Of a DNA stretch of 64,000 bases, positions 1-10,537 are shown piece by piece (the stretch's first letter is position 1; each line of letters starts with the position of its first letter). Origin of the DNA: Humulus lupulus (taxonomy: Eukaryota > Streptophyta > Magnoliopsida > Rosales > Cannabaceae). Below the pieces are notes generated by a model that had not been told where the DNA came from, did no database searches, and saw only the letters and a list, made by a program, of their open reading frames with translations. The position numbers were made by a program, and so were the translations under genes. The stretch is taken from contig NC_084797.1 in NCBI RefSeq assembly GCF_963169125.1, positions 90,057,868-90,121,867 on the forward strand, given 5' to 3'.

Positions 1-924
1 TAGGGCTCGGGAGAGGATCGTTCTTGGGGGTCGTGCTTGCTTGCTTATTTTCTTGTGCTTGGACCAAAGGCAAGAAAATTGCACCCGTTTGTGTGGCTAT
101 GTTGGGACTAAGGGTTCCTTATACTTCTATATAATGTTGTATGATTGTGTTATGCCATGTGAGCATGAAATAAATGGCCTAAGAGTGCCGGAATTGATAT
201 TTGCGCATAGGACGCGGCTCGGCCATTTGTAGCTGAGGTTAACTATATAATCACTGAGCTCAGCCTAAGTGAGCCGGAGTCAGTGGGATAAACAGAGGGT
301 GCAGCCTAAGGGCGTCAACCCTAGATATTGTATGACATGTTTACTATTGTTAATTTTTGATGATTATGACATGATGAATATCTGGATGATAGAATGTTGA
401 TTTGTTGGTTGATATCACTGATTATGTGAACATTGTGGTCTGCTGGGTATTTAGTTAATGTTTTGTGAATTATTTGATTACTGTTATTGATTATGCTCTG
501 TATTATGGTTTTCTTGTTGGGCATTGGCTCATGGGTGCTACGTGGTGCAGGTAAAGGCAAGGGTAGGCTGGACCAACCCTAAATTGGAGAGCTCTGGGGG
601 TGGAATGTACATAGTCGGTTGCTCAGCCGCCATGGCCGAGGGATGGTACAGGGACAAGAGAACCTACGATGCTTATTTTGCAATTGGAATGGCTTGTGGT
701 TGTATATCACTTTTGAAATTTTGTAAATTGTTCTTTAACCCTGTTTTGGGATCCCATGTATCAAACATCTATTTAAATGAAATTTATCTTTTATGACCAA
801 AATCTTTTATCCCTAGTTCGATTATGGTTTTAGAGTCACATTTTTACTTAAATGACTTGATTAGAAAGTGTTGCACCTTTTATAAACACACAGTGTAATG
901 GTCTTGGTTATCCAGGTCGTTACA
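1..924 (+). mobile_element. 3' part of a Tekay-like LTR, cut by the window edge
   Basis: This matches the right-hand 900 bases of the complete chromovirus LTRs elsewhere in the window (for example 30930-31805). It carries the same order of motifs: the 'ggcctaagagtgccgg' block, the 'ggagtcagtgggata' block, the 'gtgctacgtggtgcaggta' block and a final 'atccaggtcgttaca'. It ends in CGTTACA, the usual LTR terminus here. The base after 924 starts an inverted integrase fragment rather than a primer-binding site, so this is probably the right edge of a solo LTR or of a rearranged element. No coding potential is credible. Confidence 0.8.
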
Positions 925-1446
925 CTATCAATGGCAAATACTTACTCCAAGACCCTTCAAAGTCTAGCACACATGCTCGTAGCATGTCCTCTAATATTTG
1001 TATCATCCTCTCAGATTGTCCATTTATTTGAGGATGATAAGTGGTACTAAACTTTAGTTGTGTACCCATAGTCTTTTGTAGACTTCCCCAGAACTTGGAA
1101 GTAAATGTGGGGTCCCGATCTGACATGATCGACCTCAGAGCCCCATGAAGGCGCACTATCTCTCTCACATAGAGATCTACATATTGATTAACTGTATAAG
1201 TCATCCTCACTGGTAAGAAGTGAGGTTATTTGGTGTATCAATCCACGATAGCCCACACCGAATCATGTTGACCCACGGGCCTGGGTAACCCAAACTCAAA
1301 ATCCATTATAATATCCTCCTATTTCCACTCTTGGATATCCAAAGGCTGTAATAGCCCTGTTGGTCTCTGATGCCCAGCCTTGACCTGTTGACATGTCAAG
1401 CACTTAGCTACATATTTCGTCACATCTCACTACATCTCAGTCCACC
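925..1446 (-). pseudogene. Ty3/gypsy integrase core fragment (element L)
   Basis: On the minus strand this reads as the zinc-finger end and catalytic core of a chromovirus integrase. From right to left it shows a 'CLTCQ' finger half, 'MDFEFGLP' with the first core Asp, 'SDRDPTFTSKFW' with the second Asp, and 'NGQSERMIQ' with the Glu of the DD35E triad. Stops interrupt it near 1230-1250 and 1320, so it is dead. It is bounded on the left by a plus-strand LTR end and on the right by a plus-strand LTR start. I read it as the oldest host element, split by both. Gag, RT and LTRs of this copy are not in the window. Confidence 0.75.
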
Positions 1447-1975
1447 TGAAACATCCTAATTTCCCTAATAAGGCCTAGTGCCTTGATTAGGGGGCAAAGT
1501 GGGCAATAGTTTATTTGATTGCATTATTATGTCATGATATGCATGATTATATGAATTATGTGAGTAATATTATGAAATGACTGTAATTGCATGTTTAGGT
1601 GTATTAAGCATGCATGTGGGCCCGTTTCTTATTAGAAGAGTATTTTCATAATTTTGGCCGGTTGATGGTATAATTGTATATATATGTGCATATTGATTGA
1701 GACCACATTATTATGTGGATATATTTGAGTTGTTCAGCACAAGATGATCCTAGCGAGCAAAGTAGCGGTTTAGTCATAACGAGGTTAAAAACCCAGCTTG
1801 GGGTGAGCCGAGGGGTATTTTTGGTAATTTAGTACATTATTGCGATTTATCGTGTAATGGTAATTTAGAAGGTGGAATTCCAGGTGAGGTATTGATCTCC
1901 ATCCTCTAATCTCGTTGAATTCTTCTTTGGTTTTCAAGTGTTCTTGAGCTTTGTGGTGGCAGTTGTTTAGCTCAA
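1447..1975 (+). mobile_element. left part of a chromovirus LTR, probably the 5' LTR of element C
   Basis: It begins TGAAACATCC after the inverted integrase. It stays collinear with the LTR that starts at 25931 (3' LTR of C) from the first bases through the 'gagaccacattattatg' block to about 1868, more closely than with the A-type LTRs. The last ~100 bases (1870-1975) I cannot assign. About 1.9 kb of the expected LTR middle is missing before its likely right end at 12870-12964, so assignment to C is inference. Five bases before it (CCACC) would be the left target duplication; the right copy would lie outside the window. Confidence 0.6.
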
Positions 1976-3498
1976 CTCAAATATCGAGATAGTTGGCTGA
2001 TGAGATGTTCAGAGCAAGGATAGAATTGGTGGTGGGCCGGTTGGCCAACATTACTCTACAGTCAACCCTATTAGAACAGATTAAGGAAGGTCAGCTAGTG
2101 GATGCTCAATTACAGGAGGTTAGAGTAAATGTCTTAGCGGGGGCAGCTAAGGATTATTCTATTTCTGAGGTTGGTCTACTTCGGTATCAGGGTCGGATTT
2201 GTGTTCCGACTAATGTGGGAATTAGATGTAAGATACTAGATGAATCACATACTACGTCATACTCACTTCATCTAGGTACCACGAAGATGTATCAGGATCT
2301 ATGGACGTTGTACTGGTAGCCCGGGATGAAGAAGGACATAGTGGAGTACGTGGCTAGGTGTTTGACCTGTCAACGGGTGAAGGCTGAGCATCAGTGATCA
2401 GCAAGGTTGCTTCAGCCTTTGGGTATTCCCGAGTGGAAATGGGAGGATATTACAATGGACTTTGTGGGAGGTTTACCCAGGACAGTATGGCTTCATGACT
2501 CGCTGTAGGTGATAGTGGACATATACACCAAGTCAGCTCATTTCCTCCCAGTGAAGATGACATATATAGTGGATCGGTATGCAGAGTTGTATGTGAGGGA
2601 GATAGTACGTCTCCATGGGGTTCCTAAGTCTATAGTGTCCGGCCGGGACCCTATCTTCACCCCCAAGTTTTGGGGTAGTTTGAAAAGGCTATGGGGACTC
2701 AGTTGAAGTTCAGTACAACCTTTCATCCTCAGACTAGTGGACAGTTTGAGAGGACGATTTAGGTGTTGGAGGATATGCTTAGGGCATGTGTGATCGATTT
2801 TGAGGGATCTTGGAGTAAGTACCTTCCATTGATTGAATTTTCATACAACAACAATTACCAATTAACGATTGGAGTGGCTCCATATGAGATGTTATATGGG
2901 AGAAGATGTAGATCACCCATTCATTGGGATGAGATGGGTGGGAGGAAGTATTTGGGGCCGGACATGGTTCAGAAGAAAAATGAAGCTATTGAGAAGATCC
3001 GAGCTAGGATGCTTGCTTCACAGAGCAGACAGAAAAGCTACGCTGATCCTAAGCGCATAGACGTGGAGTTTCAGGTTGGGGACCACGTGTTTTTGCGAGT
3101 TTCACCACTGTGAGGGGTGAGAAGGTTCAGAAAGAAGGGTTGGACCTTTTGAGATCCTGGAGAGGATCAGACAGGTGGCTTACAGGTTAGCTTTGCCACC
3201 GTCATTGTCGGGAGTTCATGATGTGTTCCATGTTTCTATGTTGCGGAAGTACATCTCAGATACGACACATGTGTTGAAGTACGAAGACTTGGAATTGTAG
3301 ACAGATTTGTCTTATGAGGAGCAACCAGTTCAGATTTTGGATAGAAAGGATTAGGTTCTACAGAATAAGAAAATTCCTCTAGTTAAAGTGGTGTGGAGGA
3401 ATAGTAGGGTCGAGGAGGCGACCTTGGAGCTTGAGTCAGCAATGTGGGATCAGTATCCTGAGTTATTCAGGTAAAATTTCAAGGACAAAATTCTCAGT
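1976..3498 (+). pseudogene. chromovirus integrase plus chromodomain (element G), degenerate
   Basis: In order this shows the RNase H/integrase linker ('[16 protein letters not shown]'), an integrase zinc finger (HTTSYSLHLG...CLTCQ), the catalytic core ('TMDFVGGLP', 'SGRDPIFTPKFWGS'), the C-terminal region ('GDHVFLRVSP') and a chromodomain ending 'QYPELFR'. Integrase joins cDNA to target DNA, and the chromodomain of this clade steers integration to modified histones. The reading is broken by in-frame stops near 2318, 2396, 2506, 2759, 3111, 3298 and 3351 and by a frameshift near 2690. Gag, protease, RT and RNase H are absent, so only the 3' third of the element survives. The left junction lies near 1975. 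Confidence 0.85.
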
Positions 3499-3511
3499 AG
3501 GAGGGGATAGT
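3499..3511 (+). other. polypurine tract of element G
   Basis: The purine run AGGAGGGGATAGT lies directly before the LTR start at 3512. It is the plus-strand priming site for reverse transcription. The same sequence, with small changes, precedes the 3' LTRs of A and C and, inverted, follows that of D. Confidence 0.85.
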
Positions 3512-4712
3512 TGTAACGACCCAAAATTACTAATAAGGCTTAAGGGTCTTGATTAGTGTGTTGAGAGGGCATAATTGGTTTATGTGTGATTTAAATGATT
3601 AAATGCATGATTATGTGATAAGCATGCTTATATGATTATATGGATATATGGATTCATGATTATGAGTATTAGTATGCATGTAGGCCTTGTTTAGATTATA
3701 AGAGCATATTTGTAATTTTGGCCCATTGAGGGCATAAACGTGATTATTTGTGATAAATTGTTAAGACCACATTATTATGTGGATGTATTTTCAGGATATG
3801 GCTCGAGGCAATCCTAATGAGCGGTTAGCTTTATAGTCACGGTGGGGATTTATACCCGGCTCAGGGGAGCCTGGGGATATTTTTGGGAATTTGGGAAATA
3901 TATTGGAGATTATTAGGCATTGGGGAAAATAATTGGTGATTAATTAGATGACGAGAATTAAGTGGTAAATATTAGGGACACTCGAGGAATTAGCGAGAAT
4001 TGAGAACAAATGACCAAAATTCCCTTAGATTGATTAAAAGGCTTAGATTTAATTGGGAGGGCAAAAGGTATTTCTGATGTTCCTCTCTAGAACACAAGGA
4101 AAGTTGTAGAAACTCAAAGAAAAGAAAAGAATAAGGGAAAACAGAACACTTGACTTACCTCTTTCTCTCCCACGCGGTTTGCCCTATTCCTCACCATTTC
4201 TTGTGGATTTTGGAGCTGGAAACTCAAGGAAATTCTAGGCAAGGTCTTGGGACTTTGATCCTTGGAGTGGCTAGAAGTTCAACTGGATTTAGCTCAAGTT
4301 AAGGTAAGGTTTAAATATTGATTTCAGATTTCTGGGTTCTGTTGAGGTTGATCTATGAACTTGGGTTTTGGATGGGAATCAAGGGGCTTGAGCTTGGGGA
4401 TTTGAGGAACTAAAGGCTGGAAGGGCATATAAGACAACCTAAGGTTGAATTCTCTCAGTTAAGGTAACCAATTCTAACTTTGAAGTTCTGGGTTTCTAGT
4501 TTTCTGATGATGTTCTTGAGCCTTTGAGCTCAAGTTTGGTTTATGTATTTGATGATGCTTTTAGCTAGGTTTTTGATGTTTATGGGTTGATTTGGTTGAG
4601 TTAGTGAGTTGTAAGGTCAATTTTGGGGTTTGATAAGGTTTGGAGTGGTTTGGTGGAGCTTTGGCTCGGGGAAGTTTGAAGGAAGAACCCAGAAAGTTGC
4701 ATGTTCTTGTTT

Positions 4713-4850
4713 GTAGCGCTGTAGCGCTAGCATTAGAGCACTATAGCGCTATGCTTGGTTTCTTGTGGGGGGGGTGGGGGGGGGGGGGGGGGGGGGGTGT
4801 TTTTCTCTGTCTGTAGCGTTGTATCGCCTACCTAGTGGCGCTGTAGCGCT
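4713..4850 (+). repeat. AGCGCT palindrome cluster in LTR of G
   Basis: Repeated GTAGCGCTGTAGCGCTA-like motifs occur at about 4713-4729, 4742-4750, 4812-4830 and 4838-4851, partly mutated. The same two-cluster arrangement recurs in the LTRs of A, E and I. The function is unknown. Confidence 0.7.
4767..4797 (+). repeat. poly-G run (8 G, one T, 22 G)
   Basis: An almost pure guanine tract sits between the two AGCGCT clusters of the G LTR. The homologous LTRs (A, E) have no such run at this place. It could be a local expansion able to form G-quadruplex, or a sequencing or assembly artefact. Confidence 0.9.
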
Positions 4851-5897
4851 ACCTTGCCTCCAGAAATGGGTTTTGGGAATTTTTCTTAGGGTTTCCGCTT
4901 GGGGGCTCGGGGGTCGATTCCACCACCCCGTTTAGTGGAATTGGGCTTCCCGAGAGCTTGGGATTGGTGCTGAAGTTGGGTTATGGAATTGAGATTTAAT
5001 GATGATTCTAATTTATGGTTGTAACCAAAGCAATCAGAATCAAAAGTAAGAAAACTGCACCCGGTCATGTGGTTATGTTGGGACTAAGAGTTCCCTATAA
5101 TTGTATGTGATGTCATATGATGGTATTATGCCATCGGGACATTAGATAAATGGCCTAAGAGTGTTGGAATCTATATTTGCACACAGGACGCGGCTCGGCC
5201 ACTGGTAGCTGAGGTTAAGTATATAATCACTAAGCTCGGCCTAAGCGAGCCGGAGTCAGTGGGATAATCAGAGGGTGCGGCCTAAGGGCGTCGACCCTGG
5301 ATATTGTGTTATATGTTTATTGTTATGAATATGATGATTATGGCATGTTTATTATCTGGATGATTGATTATTGGTTTGCAGATTGATATCGGATATTATG
5401 TGAACAATGTGACTTGTTGAGTATCTGTTTGGTGATCTGTGAATTATCTGACTGTTGATTGTCGCTTATGCTATGCATTATAGTTTTCTTGTTGGGCCTT
5501 GGCTCACTGGTGCTACGTGGTGAAGGTAAAGGCAAGGGCAAGGTGGACCAGTCCTAAGTTGGAGAGCTCTAGGGATGAATGTACATAGTCAGCTGATCGG
5601 CCGCCACGGCCGAGGAATGGTACAGGGACAAGAGAACCTAAAATGTTTATTTTGCCACTAGAGTGGCCTATGGTTGTATATAAACTTTGAAAATTTGTAA
5701 ACTGTCCTTTAAAACCTATTTTGGATCCCATGTATTAAACGTTTAATTTAATGAAAAATTTCTTGTTTATAACCAAAATCTTTTAACCCTAACCTAATTA
5801 CGACTTTAGGGTCACATTTTCAACTATACGACTTGATTAGAAAGTTTTGCACTTTTATAATCACAGTGTAATGGCCTTGGTTATCCAGGGTGTTACA

Positions 5898-7198
5898 TCA
5901 GTACATGCGTAGAATCAAATACGTACTTCCAGAGCATGGACACGTGAAATACATCATGAACCCCTGATAGAGCTGGAGGCATCGCCAATTTGTAAGCTAC
6001 CACTCTAACCACTTCCAGAATCTCAAAGGGGCCAACAAACCTAGGGCTCAGTTTGCCCCGAACACCAAACCATTTCACTCCTCTCAAGGGAGAAACCCTG
6101 AGAAACACATGGTCACCGACTTGAAACTCTACGCTCTTGCATTTCAAGTCCGAGTAGCTCTTCTGGCGACTCTGGGAGGTGAGCATTCAAGCTCTAATCT
6201 TTTCAATCACGTCATTGGTCCTCTGAACCATCTCAGGACCCAAGTATCTCCTCTCACCCATCTCATCCCAATGGATAGGTGATCTGCACTTCCTCCCATC
6301 TAACATCTCATACGGAGCCACTCCGATAATCGCCTAATAACTGTTGTTGTACGAAAACTCAATCAAAGGGAGATACTTACTTCAAGATCCCCCAAAATCT
6401 AGTACACAGGCTCGTAACATATCTTCCAGTATCTGAATCGTCCTCTCAGACTATCCATCTATTTGAGGATGATAAGCAGTACTAAACCGCAACTGCATGC
6501 CCATAGCCTTCTGCAGGCTCTCCCAAAACTTGGAGGTGAAGGTGGGGTCCCTGTCAGATACTATCAACCTTGGAGCCCCATGAAGTTGAACAATTTCCTT
6601 CACATACAGGTCATCATACTACTCCACAGTATAAGTTGTCCTAACAGGCAAAAAGTGGGCGGACTTGGTATACCTATCCACAATCACCCACACTGAATCA
6701 TGTTGTCCCACGGTCTTTGGTAACCCAACCACGAAGTCCATGGTAATACCTTCCCATTTCCACTCTAGAATCCTTAGAGGCTGCAATAACCCTGCTGGCC
6801 TCTGATGTACAGCCTTTACCTGCTGACAAGTTAAGCACTTGGCCACATACATAGTCCACTACGTCCCTCTTCATCCCCCACCACCAATACAAGGTTCTCA
6901 AATCTTGGTACATCTTCATCGTACCCAGATGTAAAGAATAGGGTGTGGTGTGAGATTCATCCAAGATCTCTCATCAGATATTAGTATCCATTGGAACGCA
7001 AATCTGACCCTTGTACTTCAGTAATCCCATCTCTAAAATAGAGAAGTCTCTAGTCACCTCTGCTAAGACGCTCTCTTTGTGTCCTCTCAACTGGGGATAC
7101 TCCCCCTAAGCCTCCTTGATCCTCTCAAGGAGCGTAGACTGAAGAGTGATGTTGGCTAACCAACCAGCCACCAACTCTATACCCGCTCTTGTCATCTC
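5898..7198 (-). pseudogene. integrase of element B, truncated at its C-terminus
   Basis: Reading leftwards from 7198, the minus strand gives a zinc finger (HTTPYSLHLG, then CLTCQQVKA after a frameshift near 6850), the core ('TMDFVVGLPKTVGQ', 'IVDRYTKSAHFLPV'), then the C-terminal module ('[13 protein letters not shown]', the GPF motif) and the start of the post-GPF region ('VFHVSMLWKYV'). It stops at 5898 before any chromodomain, polypurine tract or 3' LTR, exactly where the plus-strand LTR of G ends. Several stops and at least two frameshifts are present. Confidence 0.85.
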
Positions 7199-7600
7199 CT
7201 AAGCTAATTTATTAGATATCTGCCTTGAACCGAATAACTGTCCTGGACCCTTCCAACTCAATGCATCGGTCAATACATTAGCCTTCCCAGGATGGTATAG
7301 GATATCACAATCATAATCCTTTACCAGTTCCAACCACCATCTTTGGCGCATATTCATATCCCTCTGAGTAAAGAAGTACTTCAAACTCTTATGGTCGGTG
7401 TATATTTTGCACTTCTCACCATATAAATAATGTCTCCAAACATTAAGTGCAAATACCACCGCTGCCAACTCTAGATCATGTGTGGGATATCTTTGCTCAT
7501 ACTCCTTCAGCAGTCTCGATGCGTAGGCTATCACTTTTCCAGCTTGCATCAGTACACACCCCAAACCCTGTCTGGAAGCATCACAATAAACCACAAACTT
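7199..7600 (-). pseudogene. RNase H domain of element B
   Basis: An open stretch encodes the retroelement RNase H that removes RNA from the RNA:DNA hybrid. It shows '[15 protein letters not shown]' (first catalytic Asp), '[11 protein letters not shown]' (Glu), '[11 protein letters not shown]' (second Asp) and '[14 protein letters not shown]' (final Asp region), so the acidic residues look intact. It is separated from the RT frame by a frameshift between about 7600 and 7690. Confidence 0.85.
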
Positions 7601-7688
7601 CTCATAATACTGGAGCGGTGATCAGTCGCCGCTTCAATTCCTTGAAGTTATTCTCACACCTGTCTGTCCACACATACTTAGCCTTCTT

Positions 7689-8852
7689 TCACGTCAATTC
7701 TGTCAATGGTGTGGCTATCCTAGAGAACCCCTCAACGAACCGCCGATAATACCATGCCAATCCCAGAAAGCTCCTAACTTCTGGTTCACTGCTCGGTGTA
7801 GGCCAATCTCTCACTACCTCAATCTTGCTTCGGTCAACAAAAATCCCCTCCTTATTGACAATATGGCCCAGAAACGTGACATGCAGTAGCCAAAACTCGC
7901 ACTTGCTAAACTTAGCATATAACCTATGATCTCTCAACCGCTGTAATACCAGGCATAAATACTGCTCGTGCTCTATCTCTGACTTAGAGTACACCAATAT
8001 GTCGTCAATAAACACAATCACAAACTTGTCGAAATAGTCCTTGAAGACCCTATTCATTAAATCCATGAAAGCTTCAGGGGCATTGGTTAATCCAAAGGAC
8101 ATAACCAGGAATTCACAGTGTCCATATCTCGTGCAGAAAGTGGTCTTTGGTATGTCCTCCTCTTTAATCCTTAACTGGTGGTAGCCTGGCCGAAGGTCAA
8201 TCTTAGAGAGCACTGTCTTCCCCTGTAACTGGTCAAATAAGTCATCGATCCTAGGTAACGGGTACTTGTTCTTAATGGTCAACTTGTTCAGCTCCCTGTA
8301 GTCAATACACATCGTTAAAGATCCATCATTCTTCTTGACAAACAACACTGGAGCACCCCATGGCGAGAAACTCGATTTGATGAACCCCAAATCCAGTAAC
8401 TCATGTAACTGAATCTTCAATTCTTTCAACTCTGGTGGAGCCATTCTATAAGGTGTCCTAGATATTGGCTCCACCCATGGCACCAACTCTATAACAAACT
8501 CGATTTCCAGCTGTGGCGGCAGCCCTAGCAAGTCAGCGGGAAACAAATCTAGAAACTCGCATACCAATCTGGTCTCACTCGGTCCAAGCAACACAATTCT
8601 AGAGGTATCCACAATGTTCACTAGGAAACCTAGGCAACCTTCTTGCATCAGGTCTCTAGCCTTCAGTGCTAAAATCATAGGTACTCGCGGTCCACTAATT
8701 GTCCCCACAAATACAAAGGGTACCTCCCCTTCTGGTTCAAAAGTCACCATCCTGCGCTTGCAGTCAATCATCGCTCCATACTTTGATAACCAATCCATCC
8801 CTAGGATCATATCGATGTCATCCATTGCCAACTTAATCAGATCAACAGACAA
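7689..8852 (-). pseudogene. protease C-terminus and reverse transcriptase of element B, long open frame
   Basis: At 387 codons this is the longest uninterrupted coding stretch in the window. It begins in the protease ('[13 protein letters not shown]'), passes through the linker ('[11 protein letters not shown]') and covers the RT palm and fingers: '[18 protein letters not shown]', '[19 protein letters not shown]', '[14 protein letters not shown]', '[12 protein letters not shown]' and the catalytic '[10 protein letters not shown]'. It ends in the connection segment ('[18 protein letters not shown]'). The frame is a fragment of one gag-pol polyprotein, not a separate gene. RT copies the genomic RNA into DNA in the virus-like particle. 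Both catalytic Asp residues remain, but the rest of the element is broken, so it should be inactive. Confidence 0.88.
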
Positions 8853-9400
8853 CTCTCTACTGGCAATGCTTTAACCCATCTCCTAGAGACTATCGGTTCC
8901 TTAGTCGGCAACAAAGTCTGAAATCCCCTAGCATAAAAATCACTAGGTATACACAGCTGATCTATCACTCGAGTAGACACAAATAAATGAGTAGCCCCTA
9001 AATCAATCAATGCAGTAAAAGAAAAACCAGCACTAGAAATCTGACATGTCACGACCGATGGGCTAGCCTCAGCCTTAGTCTGGGTCAAGGTGAATACTGT
9101 GGCAGAAGCTAGACCGTCACTCTGCTTTGGCTCCTCTTTCCTGGTTAGCGGACTGTCCTTCTTCAAATGGTTGATACTCCCAAAAATAAAACAGGCCCTG
9201 ATACTGCACTCTCCCTGATTTCGTCGTTTGCACCGAGGACACATTGGGAAACTCCTCCAGTTGTCACCCCCGCCCTGACGGCCGCAAAAAGCACCCCGTG
9301 CCCTCCTATCCGAGCTAGGAGGAACGAAAGAGTCTGGGGCCTTTCTCTTCTGCTCACTGGGGCCACTACCCCGACTAGATCCAGAAAAAGGAGGCACCAT
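8837..9400 (-). pseudogene. gag C-terminus and protease N-terminus of element B
   Basis: The frame starts in the basic tail of gag ('SGPSEQKRKAPDS') and has a damaged zinc knuckle: where A has C-x2-C-x4-H-x4-C, the second Cys and the last Cys are replaced ('CFIFGSINHLKKDSP'). It then reaches the protease active-site region 'ALIDLGATHLFVS', where the usual DSG triad reads DLG. It overlaps the RT frame by 16 bases in a different register, a frameshift within what was once one polyprotein. Confidence 0.8.
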
Positions 9401-10200
9401 TCTCCTAGCATCGCGCCTAGCAGCACCCTTTCTCCATATCTAATCCTCGGCCCCCTCAGCATTAAGGGCCTTGTCCACTACCTGAGCATGCATAGTAGTC
9501 CACGGATCCAAGGTAATCTTTACATCATGGGCGATCATAACATTCAATCCCCACACACCCTTCGTGTCACATCAGTCGGCACCAAATCCGGCGCAAACTT
9601 CGCCAACTGGTCAAATCTCAACACATACTCAGTTACTGTCATCCAGTTTTGAGTCAGATTGGTAAACTCGTCAACCTTCGCAGCTCGAACTGCAACACTG
9701 TAATACTTCTCATTGAAATTATTCTAAACTCTTCCCGGGTCATAACTACAATGTTCCTTCTTTGAGTTACCACATCCCACCAGATGCGGGCATCCTCTCT
9801 AAACATGTAGCTAGCACAAGCTACCCTCTCATTCCCTTCCACCCTCATGAAGTATAGAATGGAAGAAATCATGTTAATCCATTGCTCTGCCCGTAGTGGG
9901 TCTGGTCCACCCTCGAAGGTGGGAGGATGCTGCTTCCTGAACCTCTCATACAAAGGTTCCCACCTATTCTCCATAACAAGCTAAACTAGCACTGGCGCCA
10001 TAGCCTGTTGAACCTGCAACCCAATGCCCTAAGGATGGGCCTGTTGCCTCAGCTGTCGAAGCTCTTCTTTTGTTCAGTGAAGTCTAGATTCCATTTCGGC
10101 AAACAACTATTGCCAATTTTGTGGGGCAGGTGGAGGGTCCTAACCCTGGTTGTCATCCTCGGCCCTATTGCTATGAAGTCTGATTGATCGTCGAGGCATC
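9401..10200 (-). pseudogene. gag (capsid part) of element B
   Basis: The likely start is the ATG at 10200 (MPRRSIRLHSNRA), the usual basic start of gag in this clade. It is followed by the capsid motifs 'RWEPLYERFRKQHPPTFEGG', 'EQWINMISSILYFMRVEG' and 'MFREDARIWWDVV'. Stops occur between 10150 and 9975, and the frame is lost after about 9655. Gag forms the virus-like particle. The gene lies 320 bases downstream, on the minus strand, of the primer-binding site. Confidence 0.82.
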
Positions 10201-10522
10201 TCAACAATATGCGTGCAATCAATGACGCCACTCATTAGGCATGATATCAACATCCAAAACCACCTCCCAATACATAACAACCAACCATAAACAGCAATCC
10301 ACAAAGCACAGATAGCACACAACAATCAAAGGGCAATGCCCTAACATCATGCATATGTTAACACATTCATCATGCTCTATATAAAATAATAAGGCAAACA
10401 GGGCACTTAAACACGTAATCAAGCATATAATTTAATCATTACCAACCAACCCTTAGTCGAGCTTGTCACTGGCAGTGAGCGTACATGTTCGGTCAATCTC
10501 TAGGAACCATAAACCTTGGCTC
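10201..10522 (-). other. untranslated leader of element B
   Basis: Non-coding stretch between the primer-binding site and the gag start. No motif of note was seen. Confidence 0.6.
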
Positions 10523-10534
10523 GCTCTGATACCA
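10523..10534 (-). other. primer-binding site of element B (tRNA-iMet)
   Basis: On the minus strand this reads TGGTATCAGAGC, complementary to the 3' end of plant initiator-Met tRNA. It lies three bases inside the 5' LTR end, so minus-strand DNA synthesis would start here. Confidence 0.9.
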
Positions 10535-10537
10535 AGT

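Larger units (their letters stand above)
3512..5897 (+). mobile_element. 3' LTR of element G (Tekay-like), 2386 bp
   Basis: It begins TGTAACGACCC after a polypurine tract and ends 'cagggtgttaca', giving near-perfect inverted termini. It carries the AGCGCT palindrome cluster (4713-4850) and a long G run. Right of 5897 the sequence switches abruptly to minus-strand element B at a point inside B's integrase/chromodomain. G therefore seems to have inserted into B, or recombined with it. The bases 5898-5902 (TCAGT) would be the target flank. Confidence 0.88.
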
